Notes under the pieces: generated by a model
Database searches by the model: none
What the model saw: only the letters and a program-made list of their open reading frames with translations
What the model was told of the DNA's origin: nothing
Shown here: positions 1 to 6,625 of the stretch, in pieces
Position numbering within the stretch: position 1 is the first letter of the stretch
How the letters are laid out: every line of letters starts with the position of its first letter
Program-made: the position numbers and the translations under genes
NCBI GenBank assembly: GCA_937876695.1
Contig: CALFHW010000086.1
Coordinates: forward strand, 1 to 8,680
From: an uncultured bacterium
GTDB lineage: Bacteria; Patescibacteriota; Dojkabacteria; CALFHW01
Length of the DNA stretch: 8,680 nt
Direction of reading: 5' to 3'

Positions 1-32
1 AAAACGTCCAAATTGCCTATAGACCTCGCGTG

Positions 33-1148
33 CTAGCCTATTTTGATAAATTCTAACTCATAACTGCCGTTTGGCAGAGCGCTGGAGATTAGGAATTTGC
101 CTTTGGTGTCGGTGTAGGCTGCTCTCAAGAGGTTCCCTGGTTTGTCTTTGACAATAACCTGAACCTGCGCCAAAGGCTGGGAGGCACCGTCAGTGATAAC
201 TCCTGCTACCTGGTTTGGCTTTAGTGTAGTTGTCGGCGCTGTTGCTGCAGGGTCTATGCTGGCTGCGCTCATCAAGTCTTGCACGCGCTCTTTTTGCTCA
301 GTATCATCCTCAACTGCTGGTGGGATAACTTCAGGTGCAATAGTTGGAATTATTGGCTGCACTAAGGGAGCAGCTGGCTTTAATATCTCAGTTACAGATT
401 GTGGAGTAATCAATTGTGGGGTAGTCGATTGAACAGCACCCGTCAGCTGAGCGCCCTTCTGTACTATCTTTAAGCCAGATGCCGTCACCGTTTCCTTAGG
501 GGAAATAGCTGCAGAAGAAGTTGTTGATGGACCAACTGACGCCTGGAAATTACCAGGAACTCTGGGTGGGGTAAGCTCAGGCTGACTTGGTGATGGAACA
601 GATGAGACTGCCGCTGGCTTTGCCAGCGCGTCTGCAATCCCATACTTCCCCAAACTCTTGGCTGCCTCACCCGAGAAATAAGCATCTAAGCTCTGCACTT
701 TATTTTCTGCCAATGGATCTTCCAGCTGGCTATCCAACTGCCCCTTCTGCTGCTCAAACCCAGTCAGGTCAGGCCTAGCAACTCTCTTAATCATCTTTGG
801 CTCAACGATACTTTGACGGACAGGTGCGGGTACATTCTCGCCACTTGCCTTTTCGGAACTGCTGGTCTTGCGGTAAACCCTACGCTGTGAGGTCATCAGG
901 TTAGTCAGGAAATTATTGAAATATGTAGTAAATGGCATGCCATTGACCTTAACAAATGCCATGGCTAGACCAGTTACCACAGTGATAAAGATAATTGGAT
1001 AACTGACAATTTCGGGTAAACCCAAGACATAGATCAAAAACGCCAGCACAAAGCTGATCGCAACAGTACCAAATTGTTTGACAGTCATACTGCCAAACAA
1101 CTTGAATTCGATATCCATTATGTTCTGCGGAATCGCATGCTTCTCCAT
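33..1148 (-). CDS. PrgI-family type IV secretion protein with long linker and C-terminal carboxypeptidase-regulatory-like domain
   Basis: This is a 371-residue protein starting at ATG, 21 nt after greA. Residues 1-95 match the PrgI family, VirB3-like inner-membrane parts of type IV secretion systems in Gram-positive and Patescibacteria. It has AIPQNIMDIEFKLFGSMTVK (5-24), two membrane segments (about 25-43 and 46-67), and AFVKVNGMPF followed by SQRRVYRK. The basic stretch after the second segment predicts both ends inside the cell. A Pro/Ala/Thr/Ser/Gln-rich linker (about 96-310) is probably disordered. Residues 313-371 resemble a carboxypeptidase-regulatory (Ig-like) domain: VAGVITDGASQPLAQVQVIV, then TDTKGKFLISSALPNGSYEL. 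The family usually continues about 10 to 15 residues past this point; here a TAG follows EFIKIG, at the place where relatives have Tyr. In Patescibacteria a VirB4-like ATPase gene often follows; positions 1-32 are too short to show it. Confidence 0.88.
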   Translation of the reverse strand: MEKHAIPQNIMDIEFKLFGSMTVKQFGTVAISFVLAFLIYVLGLPEIVSYPIIFITVVTGLAMAFVKVNGMPFTTYFNNFLTNLMTSQRRVYRKTSSSEKASGENVPAPVRQSIVEPKMIKRVARPDLTGFEQQKGQLDSQLEDPLAENKVQSLDAYFSGEAAKSLGKYGIADALAKPAAVSSVPSPSQPELTPPRVPGNFQASVGPSTTSSAAISPKETVTASGLKIVQKGAQLTGAVQSTTPQLITPQSVTEILKPAAPLVQPIIPTIAPEVIPPAVEDDTEQKERVQDLMSAASIDPAATAPTTTLKPNQVAGVITDGASQPLAQVQVIVKDKPGNLLRAAYTDTKGKFLISSALPNGSYELEFIKIG

Positions 1149-1169
1149 AGGCAGTGAAGGTAGGTTGTA

Positions 1170-1643
1170 CTAACTGATCTTTTCTACAGTATACTCTACT
1201 TCGCCGGTTGGTAAAACAACTGAAACTTTTTCTCCTTTTTTCTTCTCAATCAATACTTTACCTAATGGAGAATCCATTGAGATCTTCCCATTGATTGGAT
1301 CTGCTTCATTGTGACCTACAATAGTAACTTCTAGTTTCTTTTTTGTCTTTGTTGCTAAGATAGTCACTTTATTGCCCAAACCCACTGAAGATTTATCTTT
1401 GTCTGCTTCTACGATTGTAGCCGTAGACAGTATCCCCTCCAAGTTCTCGATCTTATTTTCATTCATCTCCTTCTCTTCCAATGCAGATTTGTAGGCTGCA
1501 TTCTCTGATAGGTCCCCTTGCTCAGTAGCCTGCTCTAGTTCATTAGCTATCTCGTCTCTGAGCCTGCCTTTGCGGTCCTCTAGCTCAGCTATGATTTTAT
1601 CGTAGCCCTCTTTGGTCAATATTGTTTTACTTGTACTACTCAT
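1170..1643 (-). CDS. greA: transcript cleavage factor GreA
   Basis: This is a 157-residue protein, the usual GreA length. GreA enters the RNA polymerase secondary channel and stimulates cleavage of backtracked RNA. The N-terminal coiled coil (about 10-78) starts LTKEGYDKIIAELEDRKGR. It carries the tip GDLSENAAY (43-51), in which Asp44 and Glu47 correspond to the acidic pair that holds the catalytic magnesium. The C-terminal FKBP-like domain shows IVGHNEADPINGKISMDSPL (108-127), then GKVLIEKKKGEKVSV and PTGEVEYTVEKI. The ATG overlaps the end of the upstream gene by 8 nt. It is preceded by a purine stretch AAAGAGAAAA, the nearest thing to a ribosome-binding site in this window. Its place between envelope genes is odd, but nothing in the protein is. 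Confidence 0.97.
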   Translation of the reverse strand: MSSTSKTILTKEGYDKIIAELEDRKGRLRDEIANELEQATEQGDLSENAAYKSALEEKEMNENKIENLEGILSTATIVEADKDKSSVGLGNKVTILATKTKKKLEVTIVGHNEADPINGKISMDSPLGKVLIEKKKGEKVSVVLPTGEVEYTVEKIS

Positions 1644-4600
1644 TTTTCTCTTTTACTTTCACACTAAATTTAAACTTCCCTTGTGTTTCACCCGTATAGA
1701 ATAAACCGGCCCCGCTAACTCTAGCCTGGGGCAATGACTCTATACCGCCTAGGTCTACCCCAGGCGAGAACTTAGTTTCGACATCATATCTTAGCGTAAC
1801 GCCACTAGCTAATGCAATACTCTGCGTATACTCGCTGGCTTGCATATTCTTTCTATAACTAATTCCTAGCTTTTCAACTTGCGAAGTTAGTATTATAACA
1901 CAGTTATACTGTTCGAGATTAGCAACGCGATAAAGCTCAATACCAAGTCCAGCCGGGCTTAAGTCGCTGGCAGTTCTATCTACACAGATAAATGCCTGCC
2001 GCGCGCCACTACTTCCCGAGAAATCCGCAGTCACAGTTGAAAATACCGAATTATTTGTGGCGATTTCGTTGGTAATACCAGCAGCTACAACGGGCCGAAG
2101 CACATATCTACCAGGATCGACCGAAATAATTCCGATTTTAACCTCAGGAGCAGATTTATCTAGCCCGATTTTCGTCGAAGTGGCATTATCCAGCTTCATT
2201 CTGCCATTATCTATTTCTGATTTTACTATACCGAATCTACCCACTGGAGTGGAGTTATCCTTACCCAACAGCTTTTCCAACACTAAAGCAAATGTGTTAG
2301 TGATCAAGGTATTCCTGGAGTTTAGCGACTCCGCTTGCAGGCCAGAGATTGTCTGTAAGTAGCCCGTAGAAGTAAGAACTTGGTTATTAATTTGTAGGTC
2401 GGGGTATTTCGCTAACAGTGAGGTTAAGCTACCAGAATTGATGTACCAAATACTGTCTATTGATTTATTATAGGTGCTAGTAAGTACTCTACCCCAAAAA
2501 CCATCTCTGTTTGAATCTGAAAGAAGATATCTGCTCACTTCCGCTACATTAGGATTAACCCTGTCAATTTGTAACCCAGAGAGTCTGGTCACTTCCAGGT
2601 TTTCACCATCTGTAAGGGAGGTGGCTGCAAAAGCAATGTTTTGCACCGGCGCTAGTGACACTCCAGTGATTCTACCTTTGGAGTAACTGACGAGGCCTAC
2701 TCCCACCACTTCGCCGGCAGAGCTATTGGGTCTCAGCTCGTCAGTGATTATGATGGCTTGGTTATGGCTGTCGCTGCTACTTAACTTCAAATAGCTAATG
2801 ACAAAATTCGCTTGCGACAGGCTGTCTGGAAGAGTGTTAAGACTACTATTTATGTCTCCAAATAATGTTTGAATGAATTGAGGCATTATTTGTGGGTTTA
2901 GCTTTTCACTTAACCTCTGGTAGTTTCTAAACGACCTTTGCGCAAGATCCAGATTACTCTGTGCGGTAGCAAACAGTTGGCCTGGATCTTGCTGATCTAC
3001 GCTCGTATCCTGCGTTTCACCGCTAGTACCCTGCTGGCTGTCACCCAAACTCAGCACAGAAGAATTCGTCAGTCTAGGCACTATCTCAGTTCTAACTTCA
3101 TTTTGGTAATCTTCCAGCGCCTTCATCGCGCTGCCATAACTCGAGATGGAGTCGGCTAAAAACTGATAAGATTGAGCAAATCCCAACATCTCTTGCCTAA
3201 GCTGCTGTTGGCCAGTCAGGCTCACTAAAATATCGGCGCCAGTCAGAGTTTCCTCCAGAGATTTAAGATTATTTTTGAGCAAAGCAGATCTACCCAAAAC
3301 ATCTTCCCAGTTGGAGCTCTGCCTCGATTCGTTCAATGCCACAGTATTGGCTCTAGCTAGCAGAATATCTCGGCTAATGATGACTACCGGTGAAAGAATT
3401 GTAAAGAACACCAGCATAAAAATACTGACCAGGAGCAAGTATATCCCCATTTCGGTCAAAGTTACATTTTGCAAAAAATCCAGCTGCTTTTTAATCTTAT
3501 CAATTCTCCGGACAACCCCCTTGCGTAATTTCGCGCCAAAACTGGTCTTGCGCTTTTTGAGCTCCGAGCTAGCTAAACTCTGATTGAACTTCTGCCTTTG
3601 GCTACTAGCATTGAGTTTACGTTCCTCGATCAGACGTGAGAGGGCGCCATTCTTCATACCTTGCGGTCCATAACTTACTGCCTCAGCACTACCCAAGCTA
3701 ACAGGTTCATCTTCGTCATAACTCGCCGCCGATTTAGACTTAATCAAGCTTTTGGAGAAGGCGATTGTCTGCAGCAGCGCCTGCTCAAACTCAACCTTAG
3801 GCCTCCAGCCAATTCTCTCTAAGTTTGGAGCTGGCAGGTACTTGGGTTGGCCAAGTCTTACAGACGGATTCTCGTCCTCCAGAAATTTGATATTGCCCGC
3901 TTGCGGCTCTAGCTCTTGCAGCTTATAGGCAAGTGATAACTCGGTATAAGGCTCTTTATAGGCTACATTGTAAATTATATCCTCGGTACCTTTGGTAAAC
4001 TGCGCCTTAATCACTCCGTAAACCGCATCCAGCAGGTGCACGTAATACTCGCTATTTAGACCGTCTTCCTCCAGGTATAGATCTTCTCCGCTAATCCCCT
4101 GCAGCACTAACTTACCGATATTTGTATTTTTATCTAGTTCGATTGCTTCGCCTATTATCTCGCCTAATCTCAGGATCTTAACTTCAATTCCCTTGGCCTG
4201 CTTGTATTCCAACGCAAGATTCTCTGAGTATCTGACAAACTCAACTGCCGAAAACCATCTTTGACTCTGGTAAAGCCCTGGATTCACATTCTCGATAGAA
4301 GAAAGTCTATGATATTTGATGGAATTAGTGAGCAAAAACAACGCCTCAAACTCCGCTGCCAGATTGAGCAGCTGGTTTAAGTAGCTAGAAGCAGCCAAAA
4401 AATCCTGGGAGCTTAACTCGGACTGGCTCAGTGGACTCTGGTGGTTGAGATAGAATATATAATCCAGCCTGCGAACGCTATCTATTAAGTCACCGATTCC
4501 GAGATAATCGATGAAGGCCACGTTATTTAGTTCGGCAAATCCGGCAAAATCGAGTTGTTTATCTAAATTATCAATGATAATCACAAATCCCCCTTGCTGA

Positions 4601-4707
4601 GTAAGTGATTTGGCAATCTCATAACCAAATCGGTCAAGCCCTCCCACCACCACAGATGTCGGGTATGCTGTCGAATATTTGATTTTGGTCTGTGCGACTT
4701 TATTCAC
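1636..4707 (-). CDS. fusion protein: degenerate NAD-epimerase-like domain, one membrane segment, DUF4012-like region
   Basis: This is a 1023-residue protein starting at GTG. Residues 17-320 look like an extended short-chain dehydrogenase/epimerase. There is a Rossmann glycine turn VVVGGLDRFGYEIAKSL (19-35), an acidic end of strand 2 IIIDNLD (43-49) suggesting NAD, ILRLGEIIG (178-186), and a typical epimerase ending ERIGWRPKVEFEQALLQTI (297-315). The catalytic Tyr-x-x-x-Lys is not at its usual place. A linker with many Lys/Arg (384-408) precedes one hydrophobic segment (about 421-445), so the N-terminal part should be cytosolic and the rest outside. The outer part resembles DUF4012: helical 450-540, a Ser/Gln/Asp-rich insert about 548-578, then IIITDELRPNSSAGEVVGVG (652-671) followed by SYSKGRITGVSL, which matches the family's ELRPTGGF-type motif loosely. 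Cys908 and Cys936 could form a disulfide. DUF4012 proteins are common in Patescibacteria and Actinobacteria and of unknown function. The gene overlaps both neighbours by 8 nt. Confidence 0.85.
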   Translation of the reverse strand: MNKVAQTKIKYSTAYPTSVVVGGLDRFGYEIAKSLTQQGGFVIIIDNLDKQLDFAGFAELNNVAFIDYLGIGDLIDSVRRLDYIFYLNHQSPLSQSELSSQDFLAASSYLNQLLNLAAEFEALFLLTNSIKYHRLSSIENVNPGLYQSQRWFSAVEFVRYSENLALEYKQAKGIEVKILRLGEIIGEAIELDKNTNIGKLVLQGISGEDLYLEEDGLNSEYYVHLLDAVYGVIKAQFTKGTEDIIYNVAYKEPYTELSLAYKLQELEPQAGNIKFLEDENPSVRLGQPKYLPAPNLERIGWRPKVEFEQALLQTIAFSKSLIKSKSAASYDEDEPVSLGSAEAVSYGPQGMKNGALSRLIEERKLNASSQRQKFNQSLASSELKKRKTSFGAKLRKGVVRRIDKIKKQLDFLQNVTLTEMGIYLLLVSIFMLVFFTILSPVVIISRDILLARANTVALNESRQSSNWEDVLGRSALLKNNLKSLEETLTGADILVSLTGQQQLRQEMLGFAQSYQFLADSISSYGSAMKALEDYQNEVRTEIVPRLTNSSVLSLGDSQQGTSGETQDTSVDQQDPGQLFATAQSNLDLAQRSFRNYQRLSEKLNPQIMPQFIQTLFGDINSSLNTLPDSLSQANFVISYLKLSSSDSHNQAIIITDELRPNSSAGEVVGVGLVSYSKGRITGVSLAPVQNIAFAATSLTDGENLEVTRLSGLQIDRVNPNVAEVSRYLLSDSNRDGFWGRVLTSTYNKSIDSIWYINSGSLTSLLAKYPDLQINNQVLTSTGYLQTISGLQAESLNSRNTLITNTFALVLEKLLGKDNSTPVGRFGIVKSEIDNGRMKLDNATSTKIGLDKSAPEVKIGIISVDPGRYVLRPVVAAGITNEIATNNSVFSTVTADFSGSSGARQAFICVDRTASDLSPAGLGIELYRVANLEQYNCVIILTSQVEKLGISYRKNMQASEYTQSIALASGVTLRYDVETKFSPGVDLGGIESLPQARVSGAGLFYTGETQGKFKFSVKVKEKNE

Positions 4708-5380
4708 CGATTCTAATTGGTATCAGAAATAAATTTGCCTCTAGCTGTATCTCATAGCCTTTGAGCTTTTCTCTCTGCACACTATCTTCTGGGAGTAGGT
4801 TTAATTCAATAGTCTCGTACCCCTGTTTTTCTAACTTAATTCTGGCGATATTGCTTATATCTATCTCTATTCCCTCTAGGTTCGTCAAGCCGATATCCTG
4901 GCCATTCAAACTGGCTTTAACATCTCCCGGAGATGTCTCTATGTTTAGGGTGGTGCGCTGGTCGTTGCTAAAGCTGCGGAAAGCCGTGATTACTGTGCCT
5001 TCAGAGAATTCTTCGGTAGGCCCCAACTCGTAGGCAATTACGGTATCGATATCTTGGTTGAAATTCAGCAATCTCTCAAACGAAGTATATGCTCCATCTG
5101 TCTCGGTAACCCTAACTAGCTTTACCAGCCTTTGGCCAGGTTCGATATCCTCAATGATAAAAGGACTACCTTCAGGACCTACACTTCCCTTGGTCTGGCC
5201 ATCCACCAAGATCTCCAGCTCTCCTGCCAGAGAAGTCACCTGCAGTCTGGCTAGCTCGGTGGGCGGCGCCACCCCTAAAAATGAAAATATAGAGATATTC
5301 CAGTGTTGCCAAGGCGCCGCCACAGCGCAGATGACCGCCAAGATGACTACAATTATAACTACTACAAACTTCTTGAGCAT
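4700..5380 (-). CDS. membrane-anchored protein with two PEGA-like domains
   Basis: This is a 226-residue protein from the ATG at 5380; an in-frame TTG three codons earlier (5389) is possible but less likely. Residues 1-22 are a Lys-led hydrophobic segment. It has no lipobox, and a Pro follows the AVAA stretch, so an uncleaved signal anchor with the rest outside the cell is likely. Two repeats resemble PEGA domains, small beta-sandwich modules of surface proteins. The first (about 44-92) has VDGQTKGSVGPEGSPFIIED and then PGQRLVKL. The second (about 145-195) has LNIETSPGDVKASLNGQDIG and then IKLEKQGYETIEL. No enzyme motif is visible. The stop overlaps the next start by 8 nt, so coupling to the large epimerase/DUF4012-like protein, and a shared role at the envelope, is inferred. 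The precise function is unknown. Confidence 0.85.
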   Translation of the reverse strand: MLKKFVVVIIVVILAVICAVAAPWQHWNISIFSFLGVAPPTELARLQVTSLAGELEILVDGQTKGSVGPEGSPFIIEDIEPGQRLVKLVRVTETDGAYTSFERLLNFNQDIDTVIAYELGPTEEFSEGTVITAFRSFSNDQRTTLNIETSPGDVKASLNGQDIGLTNLEGIEIDISNIARIKLEKQGYETIELNLLPEDSVQREKLKGYEIQLEANLFLIPIRIGE

Positions 5381-5428
5381 TTTGGGCAATAATGCTAATA
5401 CAGGCCATTAAACTAGCCTAATAGTGAT

Positions 5429-5457
5429 ATCTTAGCTCAAAACAAAGTGTTTGGCTA
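5429..5457 (-). promoter_or_regulatory. weak sigma70-like promoter candidate upstream of the PEGA gene
   Basis: On the minus strand TAGCCA (5457-5452, 4 of 6 matches to TTGACA) and TAAGAT (5434-5429, 4 of 6 matches to TATAAT) are separated by 17 nt. The start codon of the PEGA gene is about 48 nt downstream of the -10. The -35 overlaps the hairpin described just upstream, so the two readings compete. Matches this weak arise by chance in AT-rich DNA; it is listed because the 119-nt gap is the only place in the window where a new promoter is expected. Confidence 0.15.
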
Positions 5458-5475
5458 TAGTAATAACATAGCAAA
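5439..5475 (-). terminator. possible weak intrinsic terminator after rpsI
   Basis: Read on the minus strand, the arm TTTGCTAT (5475-5468) pairs with ATAGCCAAA (5458-5450) across a 9-nt loop, with one bulged C. The stretch CACTTTGTTTT follows. The location after the last ribosomal gene fits a terminator. The stem is AT-rich and the T run is interrupted, so it may only pause polymerase or be accidental. Confidence 0.3.
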
Positions 5476-5508
5476 GCTGTACCTCGGGGATAATGTACTG
5501 TGTTGAAA

Positions 5509-5901
5509 CTATCTCTTAGAGAATTGCGGTTTCTTACGTGCCTTTGGCTGTCCAGTTTTCTTTCGCTCTACCATTCTGCTATCGCGAGTTAGAAGACCTT
5601 CTTGTTTAAGTGGTGATTTGTTGTCAGCGCTCTCCTCAACTAAGGCTCTAGCGATACCAAGCATAACTGCTCCAGCCTGGCCACTAACTCCGCCACCCTT
5701 AGTGACAGCTGTAAAGTGCCTATCTGAACCTAAACCTAGTTTTCGTAGAGGTGCTGTGATTCTTTGCTGCAATGTTGCTACAGGGAAATACTGCTCCCAT
5801 TTGTCACCATTAACAGTGCTCTCACCTTTACCTTTGTATAATCTTACAGTTGCTGTAGATGTTTTGCGCCTTCCAATTGCGTAGGTGAAATTATCTTTCA
5901 T
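5509..5901 (-). CDS. rpsI: 30S ribosomal protein S9
   Basis: This is a 130-residue protein of normal length. S9 sits in the small-subunit head, and its C-terminal tail reaches the P-site tRNA. The sequence shows YAIGRRKTSTATVRLYKGKG (7-26), ITAPLRKLG (48-56), KGGGVSGQAGAVMLGIARAL (68-87) and the basic tail beginning LLTRDSRMVERKKTG and ending in PQFSKR. The terminal Lys-Arg that touches tRNA is kept. It starts at ATG, 6 nt after the rplM stop, with no Shine-Dalgarno motif. It is the last gene of the ribosomal cluster; a hairpin and 119 gene-free bases follow. Confidence 0.98.
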   Translation of the reverse strand: MKDNFTYAIGRRKTSTATVRLYKGKGESTVNGDKWEQYFPVATLQQRITAPLRKLGLGSDRHFTAVTKGGGVSGQAGAVMLGIARALVEESADNKSPLKQEGLLTRDSRMVERKKTGQPKARKKPQFSKR

Positions 5902-5907
5902 ATTGCA

Positions 5908-6336
5908 CTATATTGTGATTAGATTAGGTTTTTGAGCAGCATGTTTGTGATTGCCGTCCTTGAAAATATGTAGCTGAGACAAATAGATGTCTCTTAGCTT
6001 CTGCTTGGGCAACATTCCTGAAATAGCTTCTCTGATAACAACTCTAGAATCTTTTCTCATCTGATCCTCAAGACTGATCTGCTTTAGACCGCCCATAAAT
6101 CCAGAATGCCTAGAATAGATCTTATTCTTAGCTTTTCTAGGGTGGTAGGACAACTTATCGCTGTTGGTGATAACTACAGATACTGGAGTAACTACATAGT
6201 CAACGCTAGTGACCTGATCCTTACCTAAGAAAAGTTCTGCTACCTTAGCACTGATTTTACCTAGTCTAACGTCAGTTGCGTCAATAATAAACCACTTTGG
6301 TTCGATCTCTTGTTTGTATTTAGTTAGCTTTTGCAT
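5908..6336 (-). CDS. rplM: 50S ribosomal protein L13
   Basis: This is a 142-residue protein, the usual length for L13, an early-assembling 23S rRNA-binding protein. Visible blocks are KWFIIDATDVRLGKISAKVA (14-33), YSRHSGFMGGLKQISLE (74-90), VIREAISGMLPKQKLR (100-115) and HIFKDGNHKHAAQKP (123-137), each matching the family in order. The ATG at 6336 lies inside the end of rplQ and gives 14 residues before the conserved Trp, as in E. coli, so this start is preferred although it creates a 17-nt overlap. No Shine-Dalgarno motif precedes it, and the overlap suggests translational coupling. It is followed by rpsI after 6 nt, the almost universal L13-S9 pair. Confidence 0.98.
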   Translation of the reverse strand: MQKLTKYKQEIEPKWFIIDATDVRLGKISAKVAELFLGKDQVTSVDYVVTPVSVVITNSDKLSYHPRKAKNKIYSRHSGFMGGLKQISLEDQMRKDSRVVIREAISGMLPKQKLRDIYLSQLHIFKDGNHKHAAQKPNLITI

Positions 6337-6622
6337 TACTTTTTGTCTTTAATTTTGTTTTATTATCTGCGAACTTCTTAGTGACGTAATTTCGGCTAGT
6401 AAGCATAGTAAGCTGAGCATTATCACCTTTACGGTAACCAACTCTTACTGAATACACTGCATCCTCATTGAATTTACTCTGTAAAATAGGCTTTAATGCC
6501 TTTGCTTTTGCAGTGGTAGTAGTGATATGACCGTTTTTCTGATATGACTCAACCATACCAGTAAGCATATGCTTCTGCCTAGTTGTAGTCATACTTAGAT
6601 TTTTTTTCTTACTATGATTCAT
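6320..6622 (-). CDS. rplQ: 50S ribosomal protein L17, internally shortened
   Basis: This is a 100-residue protein starting at ATG, 3 nt after rpoA, where L17 is expected. L17 sits near the peptide exit tunnel. The N-terminal half matches the family well: MNHSKKKNLSMTTTRQKHML, then TGMVESYQKNGHITTTTAKA and KALKPIL. The C-terminal signature VGYRKGDNAQLTML (61-74) follows almost at once. In E. coli about 60 residues separate the AKEL block from the GFRAGD block; here about 22 do, so roughly 38 residues of the central helical region are missing. The frame is open throughout and both ends are in the same frame, which argues against a simple frameshift. A Lys/Thr/Asn-rich tail of about 26 residues follows the last conserved block. 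The last 17 nt overlap the start of rplM. Identity rests on position and the two conserved ends. Confidence 0.88.
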   Translation of the reverse strand: MNHSKKKNLSMTTTRQKHMLTGMVESYQKNGHITTTTAKAKALKPILQSKFNEDAVYSVRVGYRKGDNAQLTMLTSRNYVTKKFADNKTKLKTKSNAKAN

Positions 6623-6625
6623 ATT

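Noticed and set aside
5172..5408. 78-codon minus-strand frame starting at an ATG upstream of the PEGA gene
   Set aside because: It is a shifted frame of the PEGA gene after its first codons, has no recognisable domain and would displace a clearly better protein.
6340..6400. L17 tail VTKKFADNK as a relocated copy of the missing central segment (permuted L17)
   Set aside because: The likeness to the family's VVKKLFEE and PRFAD pieces is only a few residues in a Lys-rich tail and could be chance.
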